Assembly: GCA_030041035.1 (NCBI GenBank) | Contig: JASHOO010000246.1 | Span: 1-33,866, forward strand | From: Bryobacteraceae bacterium | Lineage (GTDB): Bacteria; Acidobacteriota; Terriglobia; Bryobacterales; Bryobacteraceae | DNA length: 33,866 bases | Direction: 5' to 3' | Shown: piece after piece, positions 24,229-33,240 of the stretch | Position numbering within the stretch: position 1 is the stretch's first letter | How the letters are laid out: every line of letters begins with the position of its first letter | Program-made: the position numbers and the translations under genes | Notes under the pieces: generated by a model | The model's input: only the letters and a program-made list of their open reading frames with translations | Told to the model about the DNA's origin: nothing | The model's database searches: none

Positions 24229-25758
24229 TTGCCTTCCGATCTGGACCTGCTGGCGCCGCTGAAGCGCTACTGGGGTTACGACAGCTTTCGCCCGCTCCAG
24301 GAGCGCATCGTTCGCAGCCTGCTGGACGGTCACGATATCGCCGTCGTCATGCCGACTGGCGGTGGTAAGTCCTTGTGTTATCAACTACCTGCCGTGGTCA
24401 TGGGGCGCACGGCGGTCGTCATCTCGCCGCTCATCTCGCTCATGCAGGACCAGGCTGCGCAACTCGAGCAGGTGGGCATCCCCGCGGCGCTGCTCAACAG
24501 TTCGCTCACGCAGGCCGAGCAGAATCAAGTCGTTAGACGCGCGATCAGCGGCGCCTACCGGCTGCTCTATCTCTCTCCCGAGCGCCTCGCCCGGCAGGAC
24601 ACGGTCGCGTGGCTGTCCGAGACGCCGGTCGCTTTTTTTGCCATCGACGAAGCCCACTGCATTTCCGAATGGGGGCACGAGTTTAGGCCGGAGTACCGCC
24701 AGCTCAGCGCGCTGCGCGAGAAATTCCCGGACCGGCCCATCGCCGCCTTCACCGCCAGCGCCACGCAGCGCGTGCGGCATGACATCCTCGCCCAACTTCG
24801 TCTTCACCAGCCCGACAAATATATTGCCAGCTTTCATCGCCCGAATTTGCGCTATCTCGTTCGCCAGTGCGACGCCGCAGCGCAGTTGCGGCTGCTGGTT
24901 TCGGCGCTTCGCGCGCACGCGGGCGAAAACGCCATCGTGTATGCCCCGACGGTCGCCAGGGTCGGAGAGACGGTGGAGTTTCTGAAGCAGCAAGGGATCC
25001 GCGCCATCGGCTATCACGGAAAAATGGACGCTGCGGAGCGCCAGCGCAACCAGGAATGCTGGATGTCGGACGAAGTGCGCGTACTTGTCGGCACGATTGC
25101 GTTCGGCCTAGGAATTAACAAGCCCTCGGTGCGCGCCGTGGTCCATCTGGCGCTGCCGAAATCGATCGAGCAGTATTACCAGGAGGCGGGTCGCGCGGGC
25201 CGCGACGGGCTCCCCGCCGACTGCCTCCTGCTCTGGCAAAAGCGCGACGTCGGCCTACTGGCGTATTTCATCGACCATCTGCAAGAGCCGGCAGAGAAAG
25301 AGCGTGCCTGGGAGCGTTACCACGCCATGCGGCGCTTCGCCGAGGCCGTCCGCTGCCGCCATCGCCAGATCTGTACGCACTTCGGCGAAAGGCCGAAATG
25401 GGAAACATGCCAGATGTGCGATGTGTGTGCCGCACCGCCCGAGTGGATGAGCGCGCCTGAAGCCGCCGGGACACGGCTGCAAAAACCAAAACGGCCGATC
25501 GTGCCCGCTTCGGCAGCGCTGCGTCCCGAACTGGCTGACCTCATGAGGGAATGGCGGCGCGGTGTGGCTAAGGGCAAAGGCCTACCCGCCTATGTGATCC
25601 TGCACGACAGCACACTCGAGGAAATCTGCCGCAGAGTTCCTTCGACCATCGACGAGTTGCTCGAAATCCCCGGTATCGGCGCGCGCAAAGCGGAAGCATA
25701 CGGCCGCGAGATCTTGTCGGTGGTGGCCGCGTTCCCGGCCTTGCACAGGGCGACGTAG
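24229..25758 (+). CDS. recQ: ATP-dependent DNA helicase RecQ
   Basis: This 509-residue 3'-5' helicase acts in recombination and fork repair. The helicase core has Walker A TGGGKS (about residues 43-48), DEAHC, TASAT, FGLGINKPSVRAVVH and motif VI QYYQEAGRAGRDG. A zinc-binding region follows with four cysteines, CRHRQIC...CQMCDVC (about 376-403). The C-terminus has an HRDC domain (about 440-505). The winged-helix domain between zinc region and HRDC appears very short: the usual RQC stretch of about 100 residues is absent. The start is TTG 24229; a stop lies two codons upstream in frame, and no ATG fits. Confidence 0.94.
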   Translation: MPSDLDLLAPLKRYWGYDSFRPLQERIVRSLLDGHDIAVVMPTGGGKSLCYQLPAVVMGRTAVVISPLISLMQDQAAQLEQVGIPAALLNSSLTQAEQNQVVRRAISGAYRLLYLSPERLARQDTVAWLSETPVAFFAIDEAHCISEWGHEFRPEYRQLSALREKFPDRPIAAFTASATQRVRHDILAQLRLHQPDKYIASFHRPNLRYLVRQCDAAAQLRLLVSALRAHAGENAIVYAPTVARVGETVEFLKQQGIRAIGYHGKMDAAERQRNQECWMSDEVRVLVGTIAFGLGINKPSVRAVVHLALPKSIEQYYQEAGRAGRDGLPADCLLLWQKRDVGLLAYFIDHLQEPAEKERAWERYHAMRRFAEAVRCRHRQICTHFGERPKWETCQMCDVCAAPPEWMSAPEAAGTRLQKPKRPIVPASAALRPELADLMREWRRGVAKGKGLPAYVILHDSTLEEICRRVPSTIDELLEIPGIGARKAEAYGREILSVVAAFPALHRAT

Positions 25759-25767
25759 GATGGTTAT

Positions 25768-26511
25768 ATGCATGCCTTAAGTGTCGTGGTTCTGGGTTTC
25801 ATGGTAACCACGGCGACTGCACAGGTTCTCTCCGACCTCACCACTCCCCTGCCGCTGCCGCGAGGCAGCACGCTGGTGATCGGGTTTCTGGGCGGGTGGG
25901 ACAGCTGGAAGGACCCCGATCGCGGCGTCCGCAAGCTCGCACTCGAGCTGCGCGAGCCTTCGGCGGGCGTCTATGCCGAATGGATTAGCAATCATCATCA
26001 GCAGCTCGCGATGAAGCTGATTCTCGATGCCCTCGACTGGAACCGCAATGGGCGCCTCGATCCGGAAGAGAAAGCAAGCGCTCGAATCATTCTCTATGGC
26101 CAAAGCCTGGGAGGAGGCGCTGTGGTCGCGATGGCGCGGCGGCTCCAGGCACTGGGTATTCCCATTCTCCTGACCGTGCAGGTGGATAGCGTCAGCCGAC
26201 ATGACGGCGTCATTCCCGCCAACGTGGCCGAAGCAGCCAACCTGTTCCAGCACGATGGACCGCCCATCATGGGCCGGCGCGAAATCCGGGCGGCAGACCC
26301 GTTACGCACGCGCATTCTGGGCAATTTCCAATACCATTACCAATCCAAAAAGATCGATATGTCGAGTGCGAGCTGGCGGCGAAGAGCACTCGGCGGTGCG
26401 CACACAAAAATGGAGCTGGACCCCCAAGTGTGGGAGCGTGTCGGGGATTTCATTCGGGGCGCGATCGGGAGCACGGAGACCGCCGGTCGACCACGACCCG
26501 ATGGGGGTTGA
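25768..26511 (+). CDS. Secreted alpha/beta-hydrolase-like protein with EF-hand-like loop
   Basis: This 247-residue protein has a signal peptide (about residues 1-19, ending ATAQ). It shows the nucleophile elbow YGQSLGGG (G111-x-S113-x-G115), an oxyanion-region GFLGGWDSW near the start of the fold, and a possible catalytic His in GGAHTKME. Between them DWNRNGRLDPEE (90-101) fits the twelve-residue EF-hand calcium loop: acidic or amide at 1, 3 and 5, Gly at 6, Leu at 8, Asp at 9 and Glu at 12. Hydrolases of this size are diverse, so the substrate (ester, lipid or other) cannot be named. It starts 9 bases after recQ. Confidence 0.75.
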   Translation: MHALSVVVLGFMVTTATAQVLSDLTTPLPLPRGSTLVIGFLGGWDSWKDPDRGVRKLALELREPSAGVYAEWISNHHQQLAMKLILDALDWNRNGRLDPEEKASARIILYGQSLGGGAVVAMARRLQALGIPILLTVQVDSVSRHDGVIPANVAEAANLFQHDGPPIMGRREIRAADPLRTRILGNFQYHYQSKKIDMSSASWRRRALGGAHTKMELDPQVWERVGDFIRGAIGSTETAGRPRPDGG

Positions 26512-26655
26512 GCCGCGCGCCTCGATCAAAATCGAGTCCTTGTCACGGTTTTGACGATAGGCAAAGGCGTGACAGGGCGAAAGCGGCGTAAGTTGTTGAT
26601 TTTACGGGTTCGCTGCCGTGGCCTGCCGGTTGCTATCTGGACCGCCTGAGGAATC

Positions 26656-27036
26656 ATGGCTCTACAGTCGTTTATCTCTCGCGTGGCCAGTTACAGCTTC
26701 GACGGGCCCGAAATCGCCCGCAATCGCGCCCAAGCCGCCGCCTTCGGTCAGATCGACGGCCGCCGCTACCTGCGCTCTCCGATCAATGCCCGCTTCGAGT
26801 TGGGCTGGCAGGATCAGCGCGGCTGGCAAAAGCAAACGCAATCGCGCGCCGTTAACATGAGCAGCGCGGGTGCCGGGGTAATGTCGCCGGACCCCATTGC
26901 GGTCGGCACCACCGTATATGTCAATTCGAAAGAGCTGCAACTGATGGGAGCGGCGACAGTACGGCACTGCACCGTAAAAAGGGGCAGGTTTCTGCTCGGA
27001 CTCGAATTCCGCGGCTCGCTGGTGCGGACGTTCTAG
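26656..27036 (+). CDS. PilZ-domain protein
   Basis: This 126-residue protein has a PilZ domain (about residues 34-122) with intact c-di-GMP motifs: R36-x3-R40 (RRYLR) and NMSSAG (N67-x-S69-x2-G72). The N-terminal 30 residues (MALQSFISRVASYSF...) are amphipathic. GAGGA before ATG 26656 is a good ribosome site. It stands apart from the 7-10 kb PilZ cluster, in a 144-base gap after the hydrolase gene. Its stop overlaps the stop of the convergent thioredoxin gene: both share CTAG at 27033-27036. Confidence 0.9.
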   Translation: MALQSFISRVASYSFDGPEIARNRAQAAAFGQIDGRRYLRSPINARFELGWQDQRGWQKQTQSRAVNMSSAGAGVMSPDPIAVGTTVYVNSKELQLMGAATVRHCTVKRGRFLLGLEFRGSLVRTF

Positions 27037-28205
27037 GGTTGGTTCCCGGCCGTCCAGTATTTCTGGAATCCAAGATAGCCGGCGCGCAGGTTCGCCAGGA
27101 TGGTCCGCCTCAGCTCCAGGAAGTCGATATCACCCTGGTGTGCGTAGACGATCTTTCCATCCGGAGCAATCAGCACCGTGTACGGCACGGCGGATTTCCA
27201 TTGTGGATCAAAGGCCGCCTGTAAAGCATAAGTATCGTCGGATCCGAACAGCAGATTTCGGCTGGAGGCATGCTGTTTTTCGAGCATCCTGAGCACGCCG
27301 TCTTTCTCGTCGGGCATGTTGGTTGCGACGGTCACCAGATCGAAATCGCGAACGCGATACATGCGATAGGTGGTTTCGATATCCGGAAATTCGTGGACGC
27401 ACGGGCCGCACCAGGTGGCCCAGAAACTCACCAGCAGCAGCTTGCCTGTCGGATTCGAGCGCAGTTTTTTGAGATCCTCGGCCGACGCCATCTCGAGCCG
27501 GACGGGTTCGGCTTCGATTTTCTTCATGTCGGCGATACGGTTTGCCTGCTTTTCCTTCCATTTTGTCGAGCAGCCGAAGACGCCGGTCTCGGCCACGGGC
27601 ACGGGCGTGCCGGCGAGCAGCGCATCAATGGCGTTGCGCGCATCCTCGGTCTTCACCAGCTCCTGCCGGTAGCTGTTGTCGATACGGCCTTCATAGCGGA
27701 GCTTGCGGTCCTTATCGAAGATGAAGACGTGCGGCGTGGCTTGCGGACCGAGCGCTCGCGCCACCGATTGCGTTTCGCCATCGTAAAGGTAGGGATAGCG
27801 CAGCTGTTTGTATTCGACGCGAATCTTCATTTCGTCCAGGCTGTCGCTGGTGTCTGCGGAGTCCAGCTCGTCGACGCGGATGGCTTCCGGATCGTTCGGC
27901 TGGATGGCCACAACCGCCACGCCTTTCGGCCCGTAATCGTCGGCAAGTTTCTGGATGCGGGTTTCGTAAATCGACGCAATGGGGCAGTGATTGCACGTGA
28001 ATATGATGACCAAAATGGGGCTGGCCGAGTAATCACTGAGCTTGTGAATCTTTCCGTCCGCGCCCGGAAGCGAGAAATCCGGCGCCGGCGATCCGATGGG
28101 CAGAATCGGGTGGGCGGTTTGCGCGGAGGCTGAAATCGCAAACGCCAGCATGGCGAGTGCGCGAGGGATATTTCGAACGCTCCGCTCAAGCCAGTTTGCG
28201 CGCAT
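27033..28205 (-). CDS. Exported double thioredoxin-fold protein (peroxiredoxin-like + TlpA-like)
   Basis: This 390-residue protein has a signal peptide (about residues 1-28, ending SASAQ) and two thioredoxin-fold domains. The first (about 35-200) has APDFSLPGADGKIHKLSDY and the motif FTCNHCPIA, where CNHC (71-74) replaces the usual CxxC. The second (about 235-385) has the classical TlpA/ResA motif FWATWCGPC (265-269) and the cis-Pro segment SAVPYTVLIAPDGKIV. A likely role is periplasmic disulfide or peroxide handling. The open frame extends 20 codons upstream, but ATG 28205 gives the signal peptide. It overlaps the preceding gene by 20 bases and is last in a four-gene operon. Confidence 0.9.
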   Translation of the reverse strand: MRANWLERSVRNIPRALAMLAFAISASAQTAHPILPIGSPAPDFSLPGADGKIHKLSDYSASPILVIIFTCNHCPIASIYETRIQKLADDYGPKGVAVVAIQPNDPEAIRVDELDSADTSDSLDEMKIRVEYKQLRYPYLYDGETQSVARALGPQATPHVFIFDKDRKLRYEGRIDNSYRQELVKTEDARNAIDALLAGTPVPVAETGVFGCSTKWKEKQANRIADMKKIEAEPVRLEMASAEDLKKLRSNPTGKLLLVSFWATWCGPCVHEFPDIETTYRMYRVRDFDLVTVATNMPDEKDGVLRMLEKQHASSRNLLFGSDDTYALQAAFDPQWKSAVPYTVLIAPDGKIVYAHQGDIDFLELRRTILANLRAGYLGFQKYWTAGNQP

Positions 28206-28983
28206 ATGCCACCTCGCTCCTGACGTCGGCGTCCACGTCGCCTTCTTTTTCGTACTCGATAGCAACGAGGCCGCGGTAAGAGATTTTGTGCAGCTCCTTC
28301 ATGACATCCGGAATCCGGGCGATGCCCTGGCCGAGGAGGACGTTGACCTCGCCGCCCGCGGCTTGGATGTCCTTCAAATGCACCATCTTTAAGTATGGCG
28401 CGAGCTTGCGCACGGCTTCCACAGGGTCTTGGCCGCAGGAGGTGAACTGGCCGGTATCGAGCGTAGCGCCCATGGTCTTCGATCTTCCGGAGAGCCCCTT
28501 CAAAACATCGTCCGGGCTTTCGTACGGGAATCTCTTGCCCGGAAAAAAATGATTGTGAATCCCGAAGGTCAGGCCCTCGCGCGTGAACCGCTCGTCGATT
28601 TTGCGCAGCATATCGCCGGTGGCGTCGCCGGTGACGTTGTGCGCGCCGAGCAGCTTTGCGAACCGGACAGCGTAATTGAGATCCGCGTCGTTCTTGATGG
28701 TGGCGGTGTAATACGAGACGCAGCGGATACCTGCCCGGTCGAATTTGTTGCGCGCGTCCTGACACATCTCGTCGGTAGGCGGTTTCATGAGCATAAACTC
28801 GCCGTGTGACATTTCGATTTCTTTGATCTCTAGGGCCACCAGGCGGGTGATCATGTCGTCGATCGAAAGGTTGTGATAAGTGTACGTGCCGATGCCGATG
28901 TTGAGGCGGTGGGCGGCGGGAATGCGCGAGGCTACGGCAATTCCGGCGGCCAGCGTGCGCGCGAATTCTCTCCGCGTGATCAT
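28186..28983 (-). CDS. Exported sugar-phosphate isomerase/epimerase-like TIM-barrel protein
   Basis: This 265-residue protein begins MITRREFARTLAAGIAVAS, a Tat-type signal with the twin-arginine RREF. A xylose-isomerase-like TIM barrel (AP_endonuc_2 family) follows, with IGTYTYHNLS, LEIKEIEMSHGEF, FGIHNHF, MGATLDTGQF, MVHLKDI and LVAIEYEKEG carrying the metal-site His, Glu and Asp residues. The substrate is unknown. ATG 28983 overlaps the ThuA stop as ATGA. The longer frame (20 codons upstream) has no biological sense because it lies in the ThuA gene. Confidence 0.9.
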   Translation of the reverse strand: MITRREFARTLAAGIAVASRIPAAHRLNIGIGTYTYHNLSIDDMITRLVALEIKEIEMSHGEFMLMKPPTDEMCQDARNKFDRAGIRCVSYYTATIKNDADLNYAVRFAKLLGAHNVTGDATGDMLRKIDERFTREGLTFGIHNHFFPGKRFPYESPDDVLKGLSGRSKTMGATLDTGQFTSCGQDPVEAVRKLAPYLKMVHLKDIQAAGGEVNVLLGQGIARIPDVMKELHKISYRGLVAIEYEKEGDVDADVRSEVAYARKLA

Positions 28984-29795
28984 GGCTGCGGGGCGGGGGC
29001 CGGCCTGGGCGTCACGTCGGCATCCACCAGGCCCATCGCCCACTTGATGGCGCCGACGTACATTTGCTGCATCCGCGGGTCATCCCAGTTTTCGGTGACA
29101 TGGCCCAGCGTGGAGTAGAACACGCGGCCTTTGCCGTACATCTTGGCCCAGGTCACTGCGAAATCCCGGTCCATGCGATGCACGCGCGGGTTGTTCAGAT
29201 CGAGCTTGCTCGCATCGAGCCGCATGAGCACGCGCACTTTGTCGCGCGAGAAGTTCCGGATCTGGTAGATCTCGTCTTTGAGGACGAAGGCGCGAGGCCA
29301 CTGTGCCATGCCGGGGAACGAGGGATCTTCGACGATGATGGGCGCATCGAATGTCAGCCAGGGGTGCTCGTCGAAATAGCCGCCGATCATTTCGCCGTAT
29401 TCGGGCCAGCCGGTAAACGTGATCGTGGCGCTATGCACGCCGATGAAGCCCTTGCCGTCGTCGTGGATGAACGAGAGGAAATCGGCCTTCTTCTCGTCGT
29501 CCATTTCGAGCGTACCGCCGGTGTAGAACAGCACGGCATCGAAATCGTTCAGGTTTTTGGCGTTGTATTCGAGTTTCTTTTTGGTCAGCGCTTCGGTGTC
29601 GGTGCGGATGGTAGTGTCCCACAAACCGGTCTCGCGGCCCAGGCGCTCGATGGTCGCGAGCGCATGCGATACCGCTTCGTGCCGGTAGCCTTTTTCTTCG
29701 CCAATGGCCAGGAGATGCTTCCGGGCACCGGCCGCCTCCGTGCCCGAAGGCGGAACCGTCGCCAGCAACAGGAGTACCGCGAACATCCGTTTCAT
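28980..29795 (-). CDS. Exported ThuA-domain protein
   Basis: This 271-residue protein has a signal peptide (about residues 1-22, ending GTEAAG), and then a ThuA-like class I glutamine-amidotransferase-like fold: HLLAIGEEKGYRHEAVSHALA, DFDAVLFYTGGTLEMDDEKKADFLSFIHDDGKGFIGVHSAT and DEHPW, with FYSTLGHVTENW near the end. The family (named for trehalose utilisation) is thought to act on carbohydrates; GVHS has Ser-like context instead of the amidotransferase Cys. ATG 29795 has AAGG at -12 and lies 14 bases after the PQQ-propeller gene. Confidence 0.9.
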   Translation of the reverse strand: MKRMFAVLLLLATVPPSGTEAAGARKHLLAIGEEKGYRHEAVSHALATIERLGRETGLWDTTIRTDTEALTKKKLEYNAKNLNDFDAVLFYTGGTLEMDDEKKADFLSFIHDDGKGFIGVHSATITFTGWPEYGEMIGGYFDEHPWLTFDAPIIVEDPSFPGMAQWPRAFVLKDEIYQIRNFSRDKVRVLMRLDASKLDLNNPRVHRMDRDFAVTWAKMYGKGRVFYSTLGHVTENWDDPRMQQMYVGAIKWAMGLVDADVTPRPAPAPQP

Positions 29796-29809
29796 TTTGT
29801 GCTGCCTTA

Positions 29810-31345
29810 CTACTGCTGCTTCAATCCAAACGCGTACACGTTGGAATCGAACGTAGTCACATAAACGCGCCCGCTCGCGATGGATATCCCGCTGAAGTGC
29901 GTCCACGAGGGCATAGCGTCGCCGCTCGAGTAGAGCTGCTTGCCGGTCGCTGCGTCGAACGCATAGAGCACGGTGTTTCCTACATGTTTAGCGGCGCGCT
30001 CGGCGGAGGTGAACAGCGCGCCATCGCCCTTGGATTGCCGCGCGAACTCACCGTTCGAGATCGCGAAAACCAGGCCGCCGGCCACGATCGGCGGCTCCGG
30101 CAGATTCATGTCGCGCGAAATCCATGCCGGCTGCACCGTGGGTTTTCCGGCCTCCCCTTCGATGCGGAATGCCATGATGCTGCCGTCGGGCGTGTCGCCG
30201 TTCGAAACAGGAAATTTCACTCCGCTGGCTGTGGCTCCCAACGCCGGCACAAACAGCCAGCGGTTCCCCTGATCATCTTCAGCGGTCGCAAACGCACCCC
30301 AGAATCCTTTTCCGGCAAAATCTGCACCCTCATTGGCGAATAAGGGGCTGCGGTAAAGCGGTGTTTTATGGTCGCCGCCGCCCGCCACCTTCGCGTCCAC
30401 AAGATACACCACGCCTTCCTTGCCTCCGGCTGCTACAATCTCGCTGCCTTTCCAGGGAAAAACAACCGGCGAAAGACTCCCCATGTCGAGATCCTTCCGG
30501 GTCAGATAAGTGTGGTTGGGCGGAGTAAAGTAATCCACCAGCTTCAGATCTTTCGTCGAGAGTTGCAGAATCGTATCCGGCAGGTTGCCTTTGGCCGGGT
30601 CGTACATGCCGTCGCCCGTGCCCGCGAACACCATTCCGCCCTTGCTGATCGCCACTCCCGCGCGCCCCCAGATTCCCGCGCCGCCCTTGGCCGCCTGGAA
30701 GAAATTGATCTGGTGCGTCTTGAGATCCATGGCGTAGACGCCGGAGCTGGCCCCGTTGCAGCCCTGCGATGTGTTCGTGTAGAGAACGCCATCCGCCAGA
30801 TTCAGGCTCCAGTTCTTGGAAAATGGCGGCACGAATTGGATAGGCAAGCTCCGCTCCTCGCCATCGGTGATACCCAGCACGTGCAGCTTGCCGTCGCTGG
30901 CGATCGAATAAATGCTGGCACGCAAGCCCTCCTTGCGGATGAGCGGCGTGGCATTGAGGGCATTGGGACACAGCCAGAAGGGTTGCTGGCGCGGCTTTCC
31001 TTCGGCCGTAAAAGTTTTCTTCCACAGCAGTTTTCCCGTGGCGGCATCGAGAGCGAACAGGTTGTCCGACGCTCCGCCCACCACCACGATTTCCTTCATG
31101 CCCTGGTCCGTGACCACCCACTCAGCCCCCACGGCCGCAGTGAGCGAGTTCAACTCGCGGGGCTCGTTATCCAGGTGCGTCTTCCAGAGCAACGTCATCG
31201 AGGCCGCGTTGCCGGGATTGATATCGGTTTCCTGCGGGCTCCAGCCGGTCCGCTGGGCATCTCTCCCGAAGGAAAGCCAGTCCGCCGCCGCGAGCGGCGA
31301 AACGTAGATCAGCACTAAAGAGGGCAGAATGGTTTTGCGAAGCAT
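29810..31345 (-). CDS. Exported PQQ-like beta-propeller protein
   Basis: This 511-residue protein has a signal peptide (about residues 1-20, ending PLAAA) and at least seven repeats of the PQQ blade type, e.g. FALDAATGKLLWKKTF, VYLVDAKVAGG and LYAFDAATGKQLYSSG. The cysteine pair C-x5-C of quinoprotein dehydrogenases is not evident and there is no haem motif, so it may be a quinoprotein without haem or simply a propeller. A much longer frame (to 32092) runs through the next gene; I use ATG 31345, which has a TATAAT box 14-19 bases upstream on the minus strand. It heads the four-gene operon. Confidence 0.9.
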   Translation of the reverse strand: MLRKTILPSLVLIYVSPLAAADWLSFGRDAQRTGWSPQETDINPGNAASMTLLWKTHLDNEPRELNSLTAAVGAEWVVTDQGMKEIVVVGGASDNLFALDAATGKLLWKKTFTAEGKPRQQPFWLCPNALNATPLIRKEGLRASIYSIASDGKLHVLGITDGEERSLPIQFVPPFSKNWSLNLADGVLYTNTSQGCNGASSGVYAMDLKTHQINFFQAAKGGAGIWGRAGVAISKGGMVFAGTGDGMYDPAKGNLPDTILQLSTKDLKLVDYFTPPNHTYLTRKDLDMGSLSPVVFPWKGSEIVAAGGKEGVVYLVDAKVAGGGDHKTPLYRSPLFANEGADFAGKGFWGAFATAEDDQGNRWLFVPALGATASGVKFPVSNGDTPDGSIMAFRIEGEAGKPTVQPAWISRDMNLPEPPIVAGGLVFAISNGEFARQSKGDGALFTSAERAAKHVGNTVLYAFDAATGKQLYSSGDAMPSWTHFSGISIASGRVYVTTFDSNVYAFGLKQQ

Positions 31346-31394
31346 ATCGATACGCTGGATTATAGTGCAGATTGGGGTGCGCCGAGAGCTGCCC

Positions 31395-33161
31395 TCAGCG
31401 GCGGATATAAGCGATGTTTGAGTATGCCGATTCGCCGCCGTCATTGGTGAGGTGCACGCGATACGCGAGCACGCCCGCCGGTGCGTTCGCATCCACGTAC
31501 TCCGCGGCACTGGCCGGCTGTGTTGCAACCCGCGACCATGTGCCTGATTCGCCCGTGCGGCGTTCGATGACGGCATCGCGCGCGGCTCCGCCGTGTGACT
31601 CCCAATGGAGCCGTACCGAGCTGCCCGAAGCCCGCGCCTCGAGCGAACTCGGCGCCTCCGGCAGCACCGGCCAGTCGAAGTAGTCGTCATCCACAATGGC
31701 CAGTATGCTGTCGCGCATGGGCATGTTCGGCAGCACGTCAGTCGTGCCGCTCTTCCATTCGATGGCGTGAATCTCGCCGGATACCACATCGACGAGCGCC
31801 GGATGCCGGATGCCGCTATTGCGAACCACCAGGTCCGCATGGATCGGCGCGAACGCGCCGCCGGGCACGCTGTGCGCTCCCAGCCAGTAAGCCACAATCG
31901 GCTTCCCCGCTTTGGAACGGAACCCGTAGGCGAAGAAGGGCAGTTCGGACTTGCGCCGCAGGGCTGGAACATCCGGCGCCTCGATCTCAATCGACGGATC
32001 CGGCCGCGTATCCGCGAACAGCGTGTTCGTGTTTTGGAGCGCAAAGAAAACCGGCCGCGGTGTGAAATCGTCCGGCAGATTCCGCAATCCATGAATCATG
32101 CCGAAATCGTCGTATTCGTTAGCGTCGGTGCCGGATGCCAGCAGCCAGACGAACGTGCGCACGCCCGCCGCCCAGTTGTAAATCAGGCCGCGCGGAATGT
32201 ATTTCGACTGCACCGATTCATCCGAGCCCACCCAGGAGGGAATCGAGTTGAACTCGTCATCCCAGAATGGAATGTCCTTGCGGATGCCGGAATAGTGGCG
32301 CACCGTTTCGCGCAGCTTGGCCGGCGAATCCGTGCCGTAAGCCCCGTAATCCATCGACTCCGGATTGAGATTCTGCCCGTAGCCCGGGTATGTGTGGTAT
32401 GCGAACACATCAATCCCCGCGGCGCACTCGCAGACATCCAGCGAACGCCGCGCAAAATCGCTCGACGGGTCGGCCAGACCGCCGTAGATCACTTTGGCCT
32501 GCGCATCGGTCTCATGCACCGCCGGCACAAACGCCTTCAACAGCCGGCCGTACTCCTCCGGGTTGCCCCAGGGATTCCAATAGCCGATGTCCTGCTCGTT
32601 CCATAGCGCCCAATACTGTATGCGGCCGTGAAAGTGCTTGACCATGAACTTCACGTACCTGACAAAAGCCTCGATCTGCTCCGGCGTTTTCGGCGGCCAA
32701 AATACGGAGTAGAGACTGCGGTCGTCATTGTGAAATGTGCTAGGTGCAGGCGTGATCGCATCGGGCTTGATTCCCGAAGGCGACGTGTACATCGGATTTC
32801 CGTAATGCAACTGCACCTGCACCTTCACCCCGTTGTCCAGCAGCGAATCCACGTAATCGTCGAGACCCGGCGGAATCGCGTAAACGCCCCGCTTCTGCTC
32901 AATCCAGTCCCAGCTCGTGTACTCCGAGCTGTTTTCGTACTGGCCGATGCGGATCCAGCTTACGCCCGCATCGAACATGCGCGTCCACCACCACTTGCTC
33001 CACGGCAGGTATGGATCGCGCGGCAGGTCGGAGTTGATGCCGAAACCATTCTCGATCTGCGACGAACGCTTGGGCGGCACGCGGTCCGGCAAGGGCCGCC
33101 TCTGCGCGGAAGCGGGAAACGACGCGAGCAACAGCGCCGTGCACACGAACGAACGCAACAT
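31395..33161 (-). CDS. Secreted glycoside hydrolase, clan A type, with C-terminal Fn3-like domain
   Basis: This 588-residue protein has a signal peptide (about residues 1-19, ending ASAQ) and a TIM-barrel of the GH39/GH5-like (clan A) type. The proposed acid/base is E189 in WALWNEQDIGYW and the nucleophile E303 in FWDDEFNS; both are at the ends of suitable strands, and YHTYPGYG lies between. A C-terminal segment (about 498-585) has the beta-strand pattern of a fibronectin type III domain (PSSLEARASGSSVRLHWESHGG...YRVHLTNDGGESAYSN). The sugar substrate cannot be named. ATG 33161 has an AAGGAG ribosome site. It follows the TetR gene by 79 bases. Confidence 0.88.
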   Translation of the reverse strand: MLRSFVCTALLLASFPASAQRRPLPDRVPPKRSSQIENGFGINSDLPRDPYLPWSKWWWTRMFDAGVSWIRIGQYENSSEYTSWDWIEQKRGVYAIPPGLDDYVDSLLDNGVKVQVQLHYGNPMYTSPSGIKPDAITPAPSTFHNDDRSLYSVFWPPKTPEQIEAFVRYVKFMVKHFHGRIQYWALWNEQDIGYWNPWGNPEEYGRLLKAFVPAVHETDAQAKVIYGGLADPSSDFARRSLDVCECAAGIDVFAYHTYPGYGQNLNPESMDYGAYGTDSPAKLRETVRHYSGIRKDIPFWDDEFNSIPSWVGSDESVQSKYIPRGLIYNWAAGVRTFVWLLASGTDANEYDDFGMIHGLRNLPDDFTPRPVFFALQNTNTLFADTRPDPSIEIEAPDVPALRRKSELPFFAYGFRSKAGKPIVAYWLGAHSVPGGAFAPIHADLVVRNSGIRHPALVDVVSGEIHAIEWKSGTTDVLPNMPMRDSILAIVDDDYFDWPVLPEAPSSLEARASGSSVRLHWESHGGAARDAVIERRTGESGTWSRVATQPASAAEYVDANAPAGVLAYRVHLTNDGGESAYSNIAYIRR

Positions 33162-33240
33162 CAGCTTTCTCCTTAAGGACCTACATGATCTCACGATCAT
33201 TTTCGTCAGCGAACGGCAACCCGGTCGCGGCCCGAGGCCC

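Noticed and set aside
27270-28133. Plus-strand frame opposite the thioredoxin gene
   Set aside because: It is a shadow: the minus-strand product has clear motifs, this one does not.
31346-32092. N-terminal extension of the PQQ-propeller frame
   Set aside because: It is an alternative frame inside the glycoside hydrolase gene and is rich in Arg/Ser/Cys, as expected for a shadow frame.
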